From contig JABANP010000520.1 in assembly GCA_013115135.1 (NCBI GenBank), positions 1-36,467 of the forward strand: DNA of 36,467 nucleotides, in the 5' to 3' direction. A program made the position numbers and the translations under genes. The notes below the pieces were generated by a model. The model was given only the letters and a program-made list of their open reading frames with translations. It had not been told where the DNA came from and made no database searches. Positions 1-10,991 of the stretch are shown piece after piece. The stretch's first letter is position 1. Each line of letters opens with the position of its first letter. This DNA comes from Perkinsus olseni (lineage: Eukaryota; Perkinsozoa; Perkinsida; Perkinsidae).

Positions 1-30
1 GGCTGGCGCGTTTTCTCTGATTTACGTAAT

Positions 31-130
31 CAGCTTCAGTTGGCTGGCATCAATCTGTATATTATATAGTCAGCTGAAGTTGGCTGGCATCAATCTTTAT
101 ATTATATAGTCAGCTTCAATTGGCTGGCAC
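31..130. repeat. 40-bp tandem repeat, about 2.5 copies
   Basis: Units begin with CAGCT at 31, 71 and 111 and repeat every 40 bp. The first two units differ at a few bases; the third is cut after about 20 bp. A core GTTGGCTGGCATCAATCT recurs. No coding potential is seen. The array probably extends left beyond the window, because base 1 starts with GGCTGGC, which occurs inside the unit. Confidence 0.85.
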
Positions 131-147
131 CGCCCCTGCCGCGTCCA

Positions 148-228
148 CTGTCGACAGCGTGAATCGAACCTGGGAGTACCGCTTGCCGGCAGGCCCCCCG
201 TCCGCGCGAACACTTTGCCACACCGAAA
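148..228 (-). other. tRNA-like sequence (B-box-like, degenerate)
   Basis: On the minus strand GGTTCGATTC (complement of 161-170) matches the T-loop/B-box consensus of tRNA genes. TGGCAAAGTG (complement of 211-220) is A-box-like at roughly the right distance upstream. The T stem does not pair properly, so this is a tRNA pseudogene or tRNA-derived SINE head rather than a working tRNA. It lies beside the 15-bp array at 391-660, the arrangement also seen near 23.2 kb. Confidence 0.3.
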
Positions 229-390
229 CTCGTTTTCGCCAGCGAAATCCACAGCTCAGTAAATGGCAGCAACGCTCCGCCTGATGGGAATCATTTTTCA
301 TTAGGCATTTCAAGAAAATGTTTACGCATCGTGTCTAGTCATTTTCCCTGAAGTTACTTCGCATTGTACATGTAGAATTTACTAACCAAC

Positions 391-660
391 ACTGTATCGG
401 TTGCAACTGTACTGAACGAGACTGTACGTGCAGCAACTGTACTGAACGACACTGTACCTGCAGCAACTGTACGGTTCGACACTGTACGAAATGACACTGT
501 ACTGACTGCAACAAGATGAACTGACACTGCACCACAAGACACAAAATGAGTTGCAACTGAACCAGTTGACACTGTACGAGTTGCAACTGTACCATATGTC
601 ACAAGATGAAAGTCGGTTGTACGGATTATTCTTGTACCACTTTAGCTGCGCACCAGCTGA
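391..660. repeat. 15-bp minisatellite array i (18 units in perfect register)
   Basis: Eighteen consecutive 15-bp units start at 391, 406, 421 and so on, without a single indel. Most begin ACTGTAC and end in variable sequence, often alternating between -GCA and -GAC ends. Two looser units follow to about 693, and 376-390 also fits. The shared core is TGTAC. Because the period is a multiple of three, several frames stay open across it, giving apparent ORFs that are repeat products. It is related to the arrays near 12.5, 23.3, 25.3 and 31.4 kb. Confidence 0.9.
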
Positions 661-768
661 GACCTGTACCAATTGACACTGTACGATATGATACTCACCC
701 CCGCATTTACCAGGCAATCTACCCCTATTGGTCGGTGATGATTTCTGGTCATCTTTCCCAATCATTCG

Positions 769-1981
769 TTGAATCTCCACTACAAGCCGTCGGGTCACGT
801 CGACACCAAGTTCATAGCTGGGGCTGCTGTGCCGAGCTCCTCAACAGTCAACAGATATGAGCTGGAATCTTGTTCTGTCGCCGAGTACTCCGATGGGTCG
901 GTGGTACTAGATGCTCCGGACTGTGTTTGTAGGAGACTGACTCAGTCCGATGGCTCGTACAGATGGCAAGTCGGTTGGAAATGGTTAATCGGTGAGGCCC
1001 CTGACTACATCTGCTGCCCTGAGCAGTACTCTGTTAATCATCTCTCGAATCCTCAGAGCCAAGCTCTTTTTTCTGAGTTGGACAGCTGGATCGAGCAAGG
1101 CTGGCTCGTTCCAATGAGGAGTGAAGAATTGTGTAAGATTCGCTGTGTTCTGCCGCTAGTACCGGTAGTCTAAAGTCATAAATCTACGGCCGTACGGCCT
1201 TCTATCGATTATACTTATGTTAATCGCTTTTGCATAATAGCCAGTGACCCCTTTGCGGGTAACTGCCAGCGAGAGATTCGTCGTTGGAGGCATGTTTCTG
1301 ACGGCAGTGTTCTTGATATCTCTCGTGCATACCCGAGTTTGCTCTTGGATCCGGAGCAATCTTGGTATCAAGTATCCTTATTTCCGGCTATGCCGTTAAG
1401 GCTTTGGAGCATCGTCAGCTCCAAGGATTCTGAAATCGGTGTTAGATTTCTGTTTGAAGGATGAACCGACTAAAAACCTTCGATATTTTGATTATATTTT
1501 GATCCCAAAGGAGTGTGATAACCGAACTAACGATTCGCTGCATGATGGTGTCAATCGTGTGCGAAGCATTCTGTTACGGAATTCTTTGACTACTAAAGAT
1601 CCGTGTCCCATCGAAGGTAGCCGCTTATTAGGCTTAGTAGTCTATCGAGATGATGATAAACGTCTCTGTTGGAAACGTCGGTTGTCCTTAGATGAGCTGC
1701 TGCACCTTGAGGCTGAGCTCAACGATGGTGAAGCTGTCAGTTGCAGGGCGTTCTCTTCGTGGGTCGGTACTCTCTCTTCTCATGTACCCGTATGCGGCTG
1801 GTTAAGGGTAGCTTCAGCCATTGGTCGACGACTCATAGGTCGAGAATGTGATTCCACGAAGGCATCGTGGATCCGAGATATTCCCGATGGTGTCCGTCGT
1901 TATGGCCGTCTCCTATGCAAGCTTCTCCGTGCCCGAGGTGATCCGGCCACTGTTCCTTGGCTGTTTACCAGCGCCACATAA
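769..1981 (+). pseudogene. LTR-retrotransposon reverse transcriptase, decayed
   Basis: The frame from 769 carries a pre-RT segment with WQVGWKW and a GWLVP block. It is stopped by TAA at 1171-1173, yet RT-like sequence continues in the same frame with VRPSIDY, YVN and LDISRAYP, matching the early palm motifs of LTR-element RTs. Near 1439 the reading moves to another frame (1439-1981). There a degenerate catalytic box YFDY replaces the usual YxDD, and a VCGWLR block resembles the C-terminal RT and connection region of Pao/BEL-type elements. The stop, frameshift and lost catalytic Asp all indicate a dead copy. RNase H and integrase of the same element follow. The exact lineage (Pao/BEL or Ty3-like) is uncertain. 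Confidence 0.7.
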
Positions 1982-2354
1982 CTCCACCAAGACTGGCGAT
2001 CGTACACCAGTAAAGGTCTGGTAAAGGTCTGGCTTATGGTGACGAAAGTTAGGTGGATAGCTATTGGAAAGACGCTCTTTCCATCGGTGTGCTGCAATGA
2101 ACCGGAAGATTAAAACTTGAGGTACTTACTGAGTAAAAACTGGTATTTCCCCCCGAATTTTATGCCGTGTATTCCAAAATTATTTGGCACATTTTTCGAG
2201 GGACCCTCCGAGATCTCGGCTCCCATTAAGAGTTGTGGTCTGAAACTTTGGGGTTATACTCGGTAGGGTCCTAGAAGGTATCTCTATGAATTTCGTTTCG
2301 TAACTCGTCCCAGTTGGAGCTGGCGGCGAGAAAAACACGATATTCCAAATTTAT

Positions 2355-3988
2355 TTGGAGGGCTGTAATATACGTGAGCTCGATGCTCTTGTGAAGGCGG
2401 TAGAGGTGGCCACTGAGTATGAGTACACCAACGTTCAGCTGATAACCGAGTCGAAGTCTGTATATGCTTGGGTCTCCAAATTGCTGTCTCATAAGAAGAT
2501 ATCGGTGCATGGCCTCCACAAACCACTGATAGTTCGAAGACTCGAGCTGTTGAGAAGGCTTGTTTCTGAGTTTCGGTTGCGGCTGACAGTAAGTTTGGTA
2601 AGGTCTGATAAGAACCTCGCGGATAGCCTAACCAGATTACCTCAAGGCCTTCCACAATGCTATTCTACCACCGGTGCACTGGCTCTGGCTGGACTCCAGA
2701 ATTGCTCTCCCGGAGAACATTCAGACTTAGAGTCATCGTGGTGGCCATCTCTTAAAGACTCACAGGCTGCAATTGATGAAGGCATCCCTGAAAATGACCT
2801 CTCATCGTTGACTTGTGATTCGGATTCAGGGCTATACTACTATCGTAATCGCCTTTATGTCCCCCCAAGTCTACGTTCTCAGATCATTATTGGCGCGCAT
2901 GAAGAGACTGTCCATGGTGGTGTTCTGGCCGTGGTAGGTCTAATAGGGCGGTACTACTCCTGGCCTGCCATCCGGTCTGATGTTGTACGAGAACTTCGTC
3001 GGTGTTCCAATGAGGACTGTGAGAAGAACAAGGCCAAACTGTTGCCTTTGGTGACGTCCGATCCTCGCCGACTCTCGTCAGGCCCGTGGGTTACTTGTGC
3101 TTCTGATGTTACCCATATTGATGGACGACCGGTGCTGACCTTAATCTGTGAGTATTGCCGGTATGCGTTGGTATCTCTCTTGCTCAATGAGCAAGCAGTT
3201 TCCGTATGGTCAGCGTTCGTTCGCATGTGTAAGAGCTCTCTCATCGGCTACTCGGTATTCCTAAGAGCTGATCGTGGAGTATGGAGTGCTTTACGCGAGA
3301 GACTCAATACGGTGGGTACTACACTGGTATTGACAAGTAGCTATAGACCGACAAGCAACGGTATCTGTGAGCGTTCCAATGCTACCTTGAAGACCAAATG
3401 CTCTGTGCTACCAGAGTCTTCGCTAGCTGTGCGATTGTCGAGAGCCTGTTCAGCTTATAACTTAGCTCCCCATAGTGCTCTGAATGGTGCTTCGCCTGCT
3501 GAAGTTCTATCTGGTAGAGAAATCCGTCGTGGCCTTGAACAAGCTCTCCTGCAATAGCCGAAGAATCTACTAAGTTCGACATCGGTGACCAAGTGTGGTT
3601 GGCAAAGCCTAAGGACCAACGGCGTACCGGTGCCAGGTTCTTTGATTCACGATATGTTGTAGAAGAAGTTTCCCCATATGCTTATCGTGTGCGCCCTATT
3701 GATGACAACGGCCTACCCAGAGGGAGACAAATAGTTGCTGCGGCCGATAGGTTGATCTGCTGCAGACAACTACTGCCGATAGATCACGAGTCTGTAGTAT
3801 CTGTCTCTCCGTCCATACCACTTTATCTTTCAGAAGATGAGTCAATAGTTTATCCGGCTGAGCCTCCTAGCATCCATTCAGAAGATGCTGAAGTCAGCCA
3901 ACATGAGGCTGAAGAGACTATTGCTGATCGTGTCATAACTCACCCTAGAACTCATCGTGAGCCCGACATGCTCAATCCCTCTAGATGA
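2355..3988 (+). pseudogene. LTR-retrotransposon RNase H - integrase, frameshifted
   Basis: An open frame runs 2355-3557. Its first 100 residues look like the C-terminal half of an RNase H (RELDALVKAV, then LITESKS, ending DKNLADSLTRLP). Next is a zinc-binding HHCC integrase domain (HEETVH with H-x4-H, CSNEDC with C-x4-C). The integrase core has the catalytic triad: Asp codon 3105-3107 (SDVTHID), Asp 3270-3272 (RADRG) and Glu 3369-3371 (ERSN). The frame stops at 3555-3557. About ten codons earlier another frame takes over, giving FDIGDQVW and a C-terminal chromatin/DNA-binding-like tail (3593-3988). So one frameshift separates the integrase core from its tail. Same orientation and element as the RT remnant upstream. 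Confidence 0.8.
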
Positions 3989-4009
3989 TGTTCGCGGATA
4001 TTAGCGAAC

Positions 4010-4023
4010 AGGGGGGGAGAGGA
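4010..4023 (+). other. Polypurine tract of the first LTR element
   Basis: The all-purine run AGGGGGGGAGAGGA ends immediately before TGTTATAG, the expected position of a plus-strand primer next to a 3' LTR. It lies about 20 bp after the integrase tail stops. The same purine tract then TGTTAT layout marks the 3' end of the large element at 22778-22796. Confidence 0.7.
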
Positions 4024-4171
4024 TGTTATAGAGTCGATAATATCTCTCTTATTGCTGTGCATTGATTATTGTGGCGCGCGCATTATTCTTTGCATTAGCT
4101 ATATACGGATAGTAAGACTCTTTTCCTTTACCACATTTCCAGTGGTAGTGTTAATTCCAGTGGGCACAACA
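4024..4171 (+). repeat. Putative short LTR, about 148 bp
   Basis: It begins TGTTATAG directly after the polypurine tract and is proposed to end with ACAACA at 4171, giving TG...CA ends. It is followed at once by TGGCGACGC, which looks like a primer-binding site. No second copy occurs in the window, so the right boundary is inferred from the CA end and the TGG start only. If correct, internal sequence lies on both sides of one LTR. Confidence 0.4.
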
Positions 4172-4295
4172 TGGCGACGCTCGCGGGGCTGTTCCCGACG
4201 AGGACGCAGAACCTAGTATTCTTGCTCACGATTATAGGGTTCGCGCAGAAAATGAAATGGAAGCGGTGATAGCCTCTTTATCTGCCTCTGACTAG
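4172..4295 (+). other. PBS-like site and short acidic leader ORF after the LTR
   Basis: TGGCGACGC at 4172 could pair with a tRNA 3' end (TGG complements CCA). A frame from about 4173 to the TAG at 4293-4295 encodes an acidic peptide (AVPDEDAEPS, then NEMEAVIASLSASD) that could be the start of a gag-like protein. It ends too soon to be functional. This supports a tandem or rearranged copy but is not proof. Confidence 0.3.
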
Positions 4296-7050
4296 TAAGT
4301 CACTAATAGTAACGCTTAAACATCAAATTCAATGAGGAGTCAGATGAGGGGAGCTTTGCTCTTTACGAACGTCATAGTATAATCTCAACCTCCAGCTCTA
4401 CGAGCCGAGGTGGGCTAAGCGCTAGACAATTGATTCGGTGAACCTCATTTGATGACAACCGCAGTACAGAGAACGTGAATTCTGGGTCAACAATCGACAA
4501 CATAACAGATAGTTCAGCTCTATATGTGGCTCGCAATCCATCGAGGCAAAACAGCCCAGAGCGAAGCTCGAGAGCTGGTGAATCACGGGGGCATTAGACA
4601 GCGAGTACCCGAGTACAACATCAGACTGAAGTATGGTAAAAGTGATGTTATACGATGCTCTGCTTCAGGTAGCTCCGGACTATATGCGAGACACTAGTGG
4701 ATGAGTGCGGTGTGAAACATTCTCTCGTGAAGAGTGAGTAATCAGTTGTAAAATAGATCATGTTTCTTGAGCTGTATAATGTTGAATCAATTGTTGGTAG
4801 CAACTGACTGAGCTACCCTGTGTCGCGTGTGTCAAATTGCACAGTTTGGCCATCTGGCCGTTTGCGAATCTCAGGCAAAGATCCTTTGCTGGCTGCTTGG
4901 ATTCCCGGCAATTTCATGCATGTTGAATTTGATAAGCTTGGCTTGGTTCACGCGCAGGACGGGCTTGGCCTTGGCACCCGTGCTCAGATTAGAAACGGGA
5001 GGTTGGATTAGCACGACATGATTGATGTAACAAATGCTGCTTGCTGCTTTGCGGTTCGCGCTTTGATCAGACCAATTACACCTGCAGCACGCTGTACCAT
5101 CTCGGCCTAACCCGCGATCAATGAGGTAGCCCATGAAGCAGATACCGCAGGAAGGGTCGATGGGCGCCGAGGGTACCGCCGAGGGCGAGGCGGTTGGTTG
5201 GTCTTGTGGCAGCCATAAGAGCTGTGCTGTGAGCACCCAAGGTTTGAAACATTAGATGCTGAGTTGAGGTAGTTGTTGTAAAAAAAAATAACTGGTGCGT
5301 AGGCTGTGACGGTAGCGGGCGTTCTTGGGCAGGCGATGTAGCGGCACTGCTTGGAAGGAGAGTACAAGCAGGATAGCCCCCTTATCAGTTACTCAAAGGG
5401 GCGAGAGGAGAAGGGAGATCCCTCCGAGAAGTGGGCGCTCGAGTGTTGGAAGCCCCACCTCGAAGCACGGAGAGAGTCATTTAGCTGAGCTGTGTACGCG
5501 TGCAGGGTCCGTTGTGAAGTATCGTTTTGGCTTCAGCAGATCCGAAGGGAAGGGGAAGTCGATGCAGACACGTCTGAGTGCTTCTTGATGTCACAGTAGA
5601 TCTGGAAGACCTCAAATACTTGGAACTCGAAGTCAGAGGTGTAGTAGTAGAAAGATCTGGTTGCAGAGATCAAATACCACGATCAGAGTCCCAAAGTAGC
5701 AGCAGAAGAGTAAACTCGTACTAGAGTCTCTCTCACACTCGAAATCTCGGCTTGGGGGCCCCCAAAAAATGTTTCGGCTGACGGTTATATGTAGACAACT
5801 GAGGCGCGCGCCAACTGCCGTGGGCTGCCCCCTCGAACCAGCGGTTCGTCACACCGTTGAGCCCTCGCCCTATCGTGAGCTTGTCTCGGCGTCGTATGGC
5901 GCTCACTTATCGCGTGAGCAATCATATAACAACAAATCAATATGTTAGGTATAGCGAGTTAAAGAACAGCAATACTAGCGCTGAGCTGCGCTAGATACGA
6001 CAGCACTAAGAAATTGTGTGAACAGAGACGACACAAACCAGGGCAGTCCACACGCCCCCCCCCAGGCAACAACTCTGAAGACCAGCGACCACGCAGGGAT
6101 GCCAGCCTTTCGTAGTCGATTTTTGCATACTTCAGTGAGAAGGCGGTCATGATATGTGAATTGGTCACCCTCGAGCAGAACTTATAGTGGACCACCCGGT
6201 GGCCTCACCGAACGGAGAAACTCCACATCGGCAAACCCAACGCTCCAGAATTAGACTCACTGTGGTAGGAGCATCTTGTCCTTTCAGAAACCCAACTCTA
6301 CAAAATTCGTACATCAATCCATATGTATACATATGCAATCGTGCAGAAGAGTAGAAGTTGCAGCATCATAATAAGACCAAGACTCGCATGACCCTGCAAA
6401 ATCGATAAGAATTATGCCAAGCTGTAGGATGTTACGGTAGCCGTAGGGGGATTAGGAGTTTCGCGCCTGAAGTCTGAGGACGCCAGACTCGGCGAGCACA
6501 TTAACGTAGTCGAAACATTCCTCGCGAGGCCCGCCGAGTCTAAGATGACTTCGCAGCTGGGCAGGGATTGATAGAGAGATGTCAACGATACATTTAGGTG
6601 AAACTGCTTCACGTCACCTAGAAGACAGCTACGAGAGCGATAGCCGGTTGTACAAGTCACATGCATAGCCTAGCTATGGACCATTCTTCGACTTGAAGAT
6701 AGAATGACTACTCGTTAACACGGCTTCTAGTAGTCGCTTTAGTACTACTGATGGCTGCGCTAAGCTAGTTGAGAGCTCGTGTCGCGAATCGAACAGCCGG
6801 GGAGAAGGCACTTCTGCCTGGCGACCCCCCCTTCCATGAGGGAGGGATGGGCGGGCGCAGAAAATCTACATCGCACCCGACAACAGAGTGTCCAACACCG
6901 ACTCGTCAGTGAACGCCTCGGCGGTGACGCCCACTCTCCTGCACGCAAGCACACAGCTGTCTCCTGAAGCGGACTCCCTAGGATTTTCCCTCGACACACG
7001 ATGTGTATCATTCACTCAAGTGATTACTACCAGGGCCAGAGTCGACGAGA
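4296..7050. other. Non-coding, unassigned repeat-rich DNA
   Basis: I see no convincing gene. The longest open frame (minus strand, 4871-5236, 121 codons) has a Cys-rich patch (CGICF, then CCRC) but no family I recognise. A perfect 14-bp palindrome TTGGGGGCCCCCAA lies at 5752-5765. A T-arm-like GAATCGAAC occurs at 6786-6794 (TTCGATTC on the minus strand), perhaps another tRNA-derived fragment. Confidence 0.5.
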
Positions 7051-8351
7051 ATGGAAACGTCAGCGGCAGGCTCACAGGTGCTAGACGATGTAAATCGAAT
7101 GGCACTAGTTCAAGTGGGGGCAGCATGTTGCCTTCCTCAATGGGATGATCGAAGCGTCCTACCACTCTATCAAGAGACATGTCTGCAGCACTTGGGATCT
7201 CATTCCCGACGTTGCTCTTCAATTCTTCGACGCTGTGGCCAGGGTCACCCACTTCATGGAGTAGGGTGCTGGGGCCTGGCAGCCAAATGTCTGACAATAG
7301 CTGGACAGCTAAGGTCACTTCAGGCGAGACTGTACGGAAGAAAGAGACGACTGAATAGTCAGACTCCTACTAGCTTCGCATGCCGTATTGGTCACGAGGG
7401 AATTGCTTGGGGTGAGCTATGCTTATTTCAGTGTGCCAAGCGGCGCCTGACTTTCCCAGAGTTCCTCGACGCTGAACCAGTGAAGGATATTGGCGGGGCG
7501 GTCCACCTGTATCCTGTTGAGCGCTTTGACGAAGTGGCTGAGCACATCTCCTATACTGTGGATCACACGACGAACCCGGACTGTCTACCCGACTCTGGCA
7601 CTGCGGTGATCTATTCTGACGGATCTGTGCTCCCCGGACAGGGCGCTGGCTGTGGCATTGCCTTTGCTACTATCACTGGCAAGTGAGTGGCATCCGGTCG
7701 CAAACTCCCTAGCCATTCCACCCATCTGCAGGCCGAAATCCTCGGGATATGGTTAGCGGCGTCGACTGGGTCGTCGCAGCCTCATGTTGGGAGAGTCGTC
7801 GTGTTGGGTGGCCGTCTTGCTCAACTTGTTCTCGGTCGCTTGAGAAAGTTGGGCAAGCCAGTCCCTGTTCATTATACACCTTCGAAACAGACTAAGGGCA
7901 ATCTCAAAGCGGATACTGCTGCTCGAACCGCGGCCCTTCACGGTCTAGATGTTGAAATGACGGTGCCATTTCCTCGAGAGGCCTTGTCTACCCTTCTGAT
8001 GAGAGTGGCAACTTCGCGTTCGAGCGCCCAATCAAGGAGGTGCGATCTTTGGGTCGCTCAATCCGATTTTCGGTCCCCACGTCCTCAGCGTTGGGTGCAC
8101 TTCGCTCTTTGGTCTCACTGAATGGCATCTGGCACCTGGTGAGCGGTCGCAACAACCTTCTTTATTCACGAAGTCATGTCGACCGTGGATCTGCTACCTG
8201 TCCCCTATGTGACAGTGGTGAAGTCTTGACCGTGAAGACGAAGACATACCTCACTTCCTCCTTCGGGGTGTACCGCGAATCGTCCATGTTCGATTGGTCC
8301 ACTGCAGCTTCGATCCAAGATTGTTTCGTACAAATTTCGGTTCATTCATGA
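7051..8351 (+). pseudogene. LINE (non-LTR retrotransposon) RNase H and C-terminal zinc-knuckle region
   Basis: About residues 185-205 of the frame from 7051 contain IYSDGSVLPGQGAGCGIAF, a match to the first RNase H motif of non-LTR elements (DGS plus GAG-G). A TGA at 7684-7686 interrupts it, and the same frame continues with HLQAEILGIW (catalytic Glu block) and YTPSKQTKGNLKADTAA (the last RNase H motif with Asp). A shift to the frame from 8040 then gives a CPLC motif typical of the zinc-knuckle tail of LINE ORF2 proteins. Around 7180-7280 a third frame resembles the region between RT and RNase H, ending in an YGAGAW-like motif. RT itself is not recognisable upstream. One stop and at least two frameshifts make it a dead fragment. 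GTGAGT at 7683-7688 resembles a splice donor, but a nonsense mutation is simpler. Confidence 0.7.
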
Positions 8352-9621
8352 TCTTTTCGTACATCGAAAAAGTGTATGTTTCGGTCAAGATTTTTCGTCC
8401 ATAAGCGCTTTAAGAATTCATTCGTCCAATAGTGGTTGGTACGTATGAAACTGACGACACGCAAATGCTTACAGGAAGAAAAGAACCCACGGCCTTGCAA
8501 ATACGAGCATGAACTCCTAACCTGCTCACCCATAGACACACGAAAAGATAGCGCCCATCCGATGCCCAGCCTACTCAACTTGGCCCGGAGCCAATGGTTC
8601 CATTCATGTTTGGAACCTTCAGGCACTGGGATTACCTGATGAGGGGGAGTGCTGAAGCGTCAACGCCGGCCATTCACCAGTATATATAGCGGCGAGATGC
8701 TAAGCACATAGAGAGGGATAGTAATAGCGGAATTGGTAGAACTCCCGGCTTGCATGACGATGGAACAGCGATGTAGGAATGGAGGTTCCCCGCCTCTTTG
8801 GATGTCATCGATGGCAATTGCAAAGGAGCAGTGGTATTTCAGGGCACACGATGGCCTGCGCAGCATGGCGATATCTCCTTGAGGGACTGATGTCTCGCAG
8901 AGGCACTCGAGTCTTTCATCCCCTTGACGCGAAGGCTCAGCAGGCTGGATCACGGAACCTTGGAGATGGCGATGGGTTCCTCTATCTCTATGATTTCTTG
9001 GTAACTTTGTAACAAGGAAAGTCCGTGGCGGCCCTAGCGCCTGTAAGGCCAGGCCGCGACCAATGAGCCAAGAAGAAGAAAATCGGATAGCACCACAGAG
9101 GATCTCAGGAGAATGGTAGCGGGGATGCTATCCTCGCTAACTGGAGTTGAGCCGGATTGCGAGACTTAGGTAGATAGGCCGTCAGAGATGCAGAGGTTTT
9201 TCGCTGACCGCTGACCGCAGCCTACTCAGTTTTTGGCTGTATCGTCCGCCTTTATCGCCAGATTTTCTGACGGTTAAGATGGCGGAGAGTCTCGGTGAAG
9301 TATCTGACTCCGTCAGTGGGATTGCGTTTGTCCTTGCCGTTGTTGTCGTTGCGGTTGTTGATGGAACCGTCCGTCGTGGATGTCCGTCGAGGGATACACC
9401 GGCATCTCGGAAGGTACGACGGTCTATTTTGATGACAGACATCACAGACCGACTGCCAGTGGCATCATCAAGTGGCAAAGCAAGCTTCCAGAAACTACCA
9501 ACCTTTGAACTCTGCAGACTTTCAGCCACACATATCCGGAGTTCTTCTGGTAGCTTGGTGACCAAGAGCCTCGTCATGGATTATGAATGGAATTGTGTCG
9601 TTGAGTTGCGGGACTAGGGTC
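8352..9621. other. Unassigned DNA with a weak tRNA-like box and a gag-like minus ORF
   Basis: No firm gene. TAGCGGAATTGG near 8725-8736 fits the A-box consensus of tRNA genes, but no good B box or stems follow. On the minus strand 9182-9577 (131 codons) starts MTRLLVTKLPEELRICVAES, a pattern I associate loosely with retrotransposon gag proteins. The rest is unrecognised and low in complexity (Thr/Ala run), so the assignment is weak. Confidence 0.35.
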
Positions 9622-9865
9622 CAGGGGCCTATTCAAGTGCTTGTCGTTTCCGGGTTCCGAGTCCGAGGGAAATTTACCGGGTCCCGAGTCCGAGGAGTAC
9701 TTTTCCGAGACATCATCCATTCAAGTGCTCGGGTTGATGTTACGAGTATATTCTCCGGTTACCGAGTACGGGTCACAATTCCAACTGTTCAAGTGCTCCT
9801 CTGCATAAATTTTCCGAACTAGGAGACAAACCTCTTACTCGGGAAAATAAAAAGTTGCGCGTTTC

Positions 9866-10079
9866 GTGAATAGAGATCGAAACGCCAAAACTGGCGCTGG
9901 TGGTGGCAAACAAGCTGTTGAGTTGGACGACATTGACAGGCATGTTGAGCGGATCCTCATCTCCGGTGGTAAAGCTGCTACGCAAGGCTTGGATGTGGAG
10001 TCTGACTGCAGCGATGGTCCCAGGCAAGTAGTAGAGGTTGCCGAAGATAATGTTGGTGACAAAACTGAAGGGCTCATCG

Positions 10080-10172
<93 letters not shown>

Positions 10173-10475
10173 GGGTCGGTAAATCTGTGATTGACGTTTA
10201 TCAGGAGCCCAAGAAACCTGCAGAGCAAATCTTGACTACATCATCGTCCATTTCGTCAGAATGCGTGCGAGGTTCAAGCCGCAAAATGGGGGTCAGTGAA
10301 GTCTCGAAAACGAGGGCGAAGGGAGGATTCTGCTTTGGAGGAGATACATGCAGCTAAACTGGATCTGATAAGAGCCCAGACACAGTACGCCTTACACAAG
10401 TCCGATTATTATCGCCTTATGTGCGGCAGGATGAGAGCTGAAGGAGTGAAGGTAGTCGAATCAGAGAATGACTGA
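9866..10475 (+). CDS. Acidic accessory ORF of the TIR element, interrupted by a frame change
   Basis: The frame from 9866 runs to 10357. It has an acidic N-terminal part, then a run of about 30 Asp codons encoded by a pure GAT repeat, then a Ser-rich segment. It ends shortly after KTRAKGG. From about 10260 another frame is open to the TGA at 10473-10475. It encodes a basic stretch (SRKRGRRED) followed by a helical charged tail (EEIHAAKLDLIRAQTQYAL). Such a tail resembles the C-terminal coiled region of Myb/SANT-like proteins encoded by PIF/Harbinger elements. That is inference, because no Myb domain is present. The frame change could be an indel or an unrecognised intron. The N-terminal DNA-binding part may have been lost when the element shrank. 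Confidence 0.4.
10083..10172. repeat. (GAT)n microsatellite, about 30 units
   Basis: An uninterrupted trinucleotide run inside the transposon ORF. It codes poly-Asp on the plus strand and poly-Ile/Ser/His in other frames. The absence of interruptions suggests recent expansion. The Asp frame is open on both sides. Confidence 0.95.
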
Positions 10476-10991
10476 AGTGCCTCATTTGCTTAAGAGCAGT
10501 GAATATGTTGAAGATGATTAGAATTAGAAGTTGTGTGATGTTATTTATCTCCAATAAATTGTCAGTCTTACTTCTTAGGGTAGCGGTTGTTGTAAGTGGC
10601 AGTCTGGTATTTTTTTTCGAATCCGAGTTGCGCTCTTACGAGTTGCAAATCCGAGGTCTACATTCAAGTGCGGCTCATGGGACCAGTATCCGAGGAAATG
10701 TTTTCCGACACGAAACGGGTACTGATTCCGAGCGCCTACTTTTCCGAGTGAACACTACACCGATTGTGAATCAGTAATACCACACTTATCAAACTACAGT
10801 GGCCACCACACTCGAAAATACTCACAGTTTGCTGTTCAGCAGACTCGTTTACGGTGAAAAGTTTCGCCGAGCGCTCGGACCGAGCGCTCAACTCGGAGAT
10901 TCACTTGAATGCATTATTTCATTCCGAGCTCGAAAGGGGCGCCCTTCCGATTACTCGGACTCGGAAAAAGGGGCACTTGAATAGGCCCCAG

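Larger units (their letters stand above)
9625..10988. mobile_element. DNA transposon with 16-bp TIRs and a 3-bp CAG duplication (Harbinger-like, non-autonomous)
   Basis: The left end GGGCCTATTCAAGTGC (9625-9640) is a perfect inverted repeat of the right end (10973-10988). Both continue imperfectly into TCCGAGTCCGAG. Flanks CAG at 9622-9624 and 10989-10991 are direct repeats consistent with a 3-bp target duplication, as made by PIF/Harbinger elements (which usually prefer TNA). Subterminal copies of TTCAAGTGC at about 9721, 9788 and 10664, an inverted one near 10904, and many TTTTCCGA boxes are candidate transposase-binding sites. At 1.36 kb it has no transposase and only a partial accessory ORF. 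It is a deletion derivative, mobilised in trans if at all. A hAT assignment is less likely because no 8-bp duplication is visible. Confidence 0.75.

Noticed and set aside
391..660. CRISPR array
   Set aside because: Units of 15 bp with no long constant repeat and no spacers of CRISPR size; eukaryotic transposon context.
335..798. Several minus-strand ORFs of 80-138 codons over array i
   Set aside because: They are products of the 15-bp repeat, whose period preserves reading frame; no domain or sensible start.
7681..7690. Splice donor GTGAGT at the LINE RNase H stop
   Set aside because: RNase H sequence resumes almost at once in the same frame, so an intron is not needed; a nonsense mutation is simpler.
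8700..8800. A functional tRNA near 8725
   Set aside because: A-box-like only; stems do not form and no proper B box follows.
9773..10228. Minus-strand ORF with a long Ile run
   Set aside because: Shadow of the GAT microsatellite opposite the poly-Asp frame.
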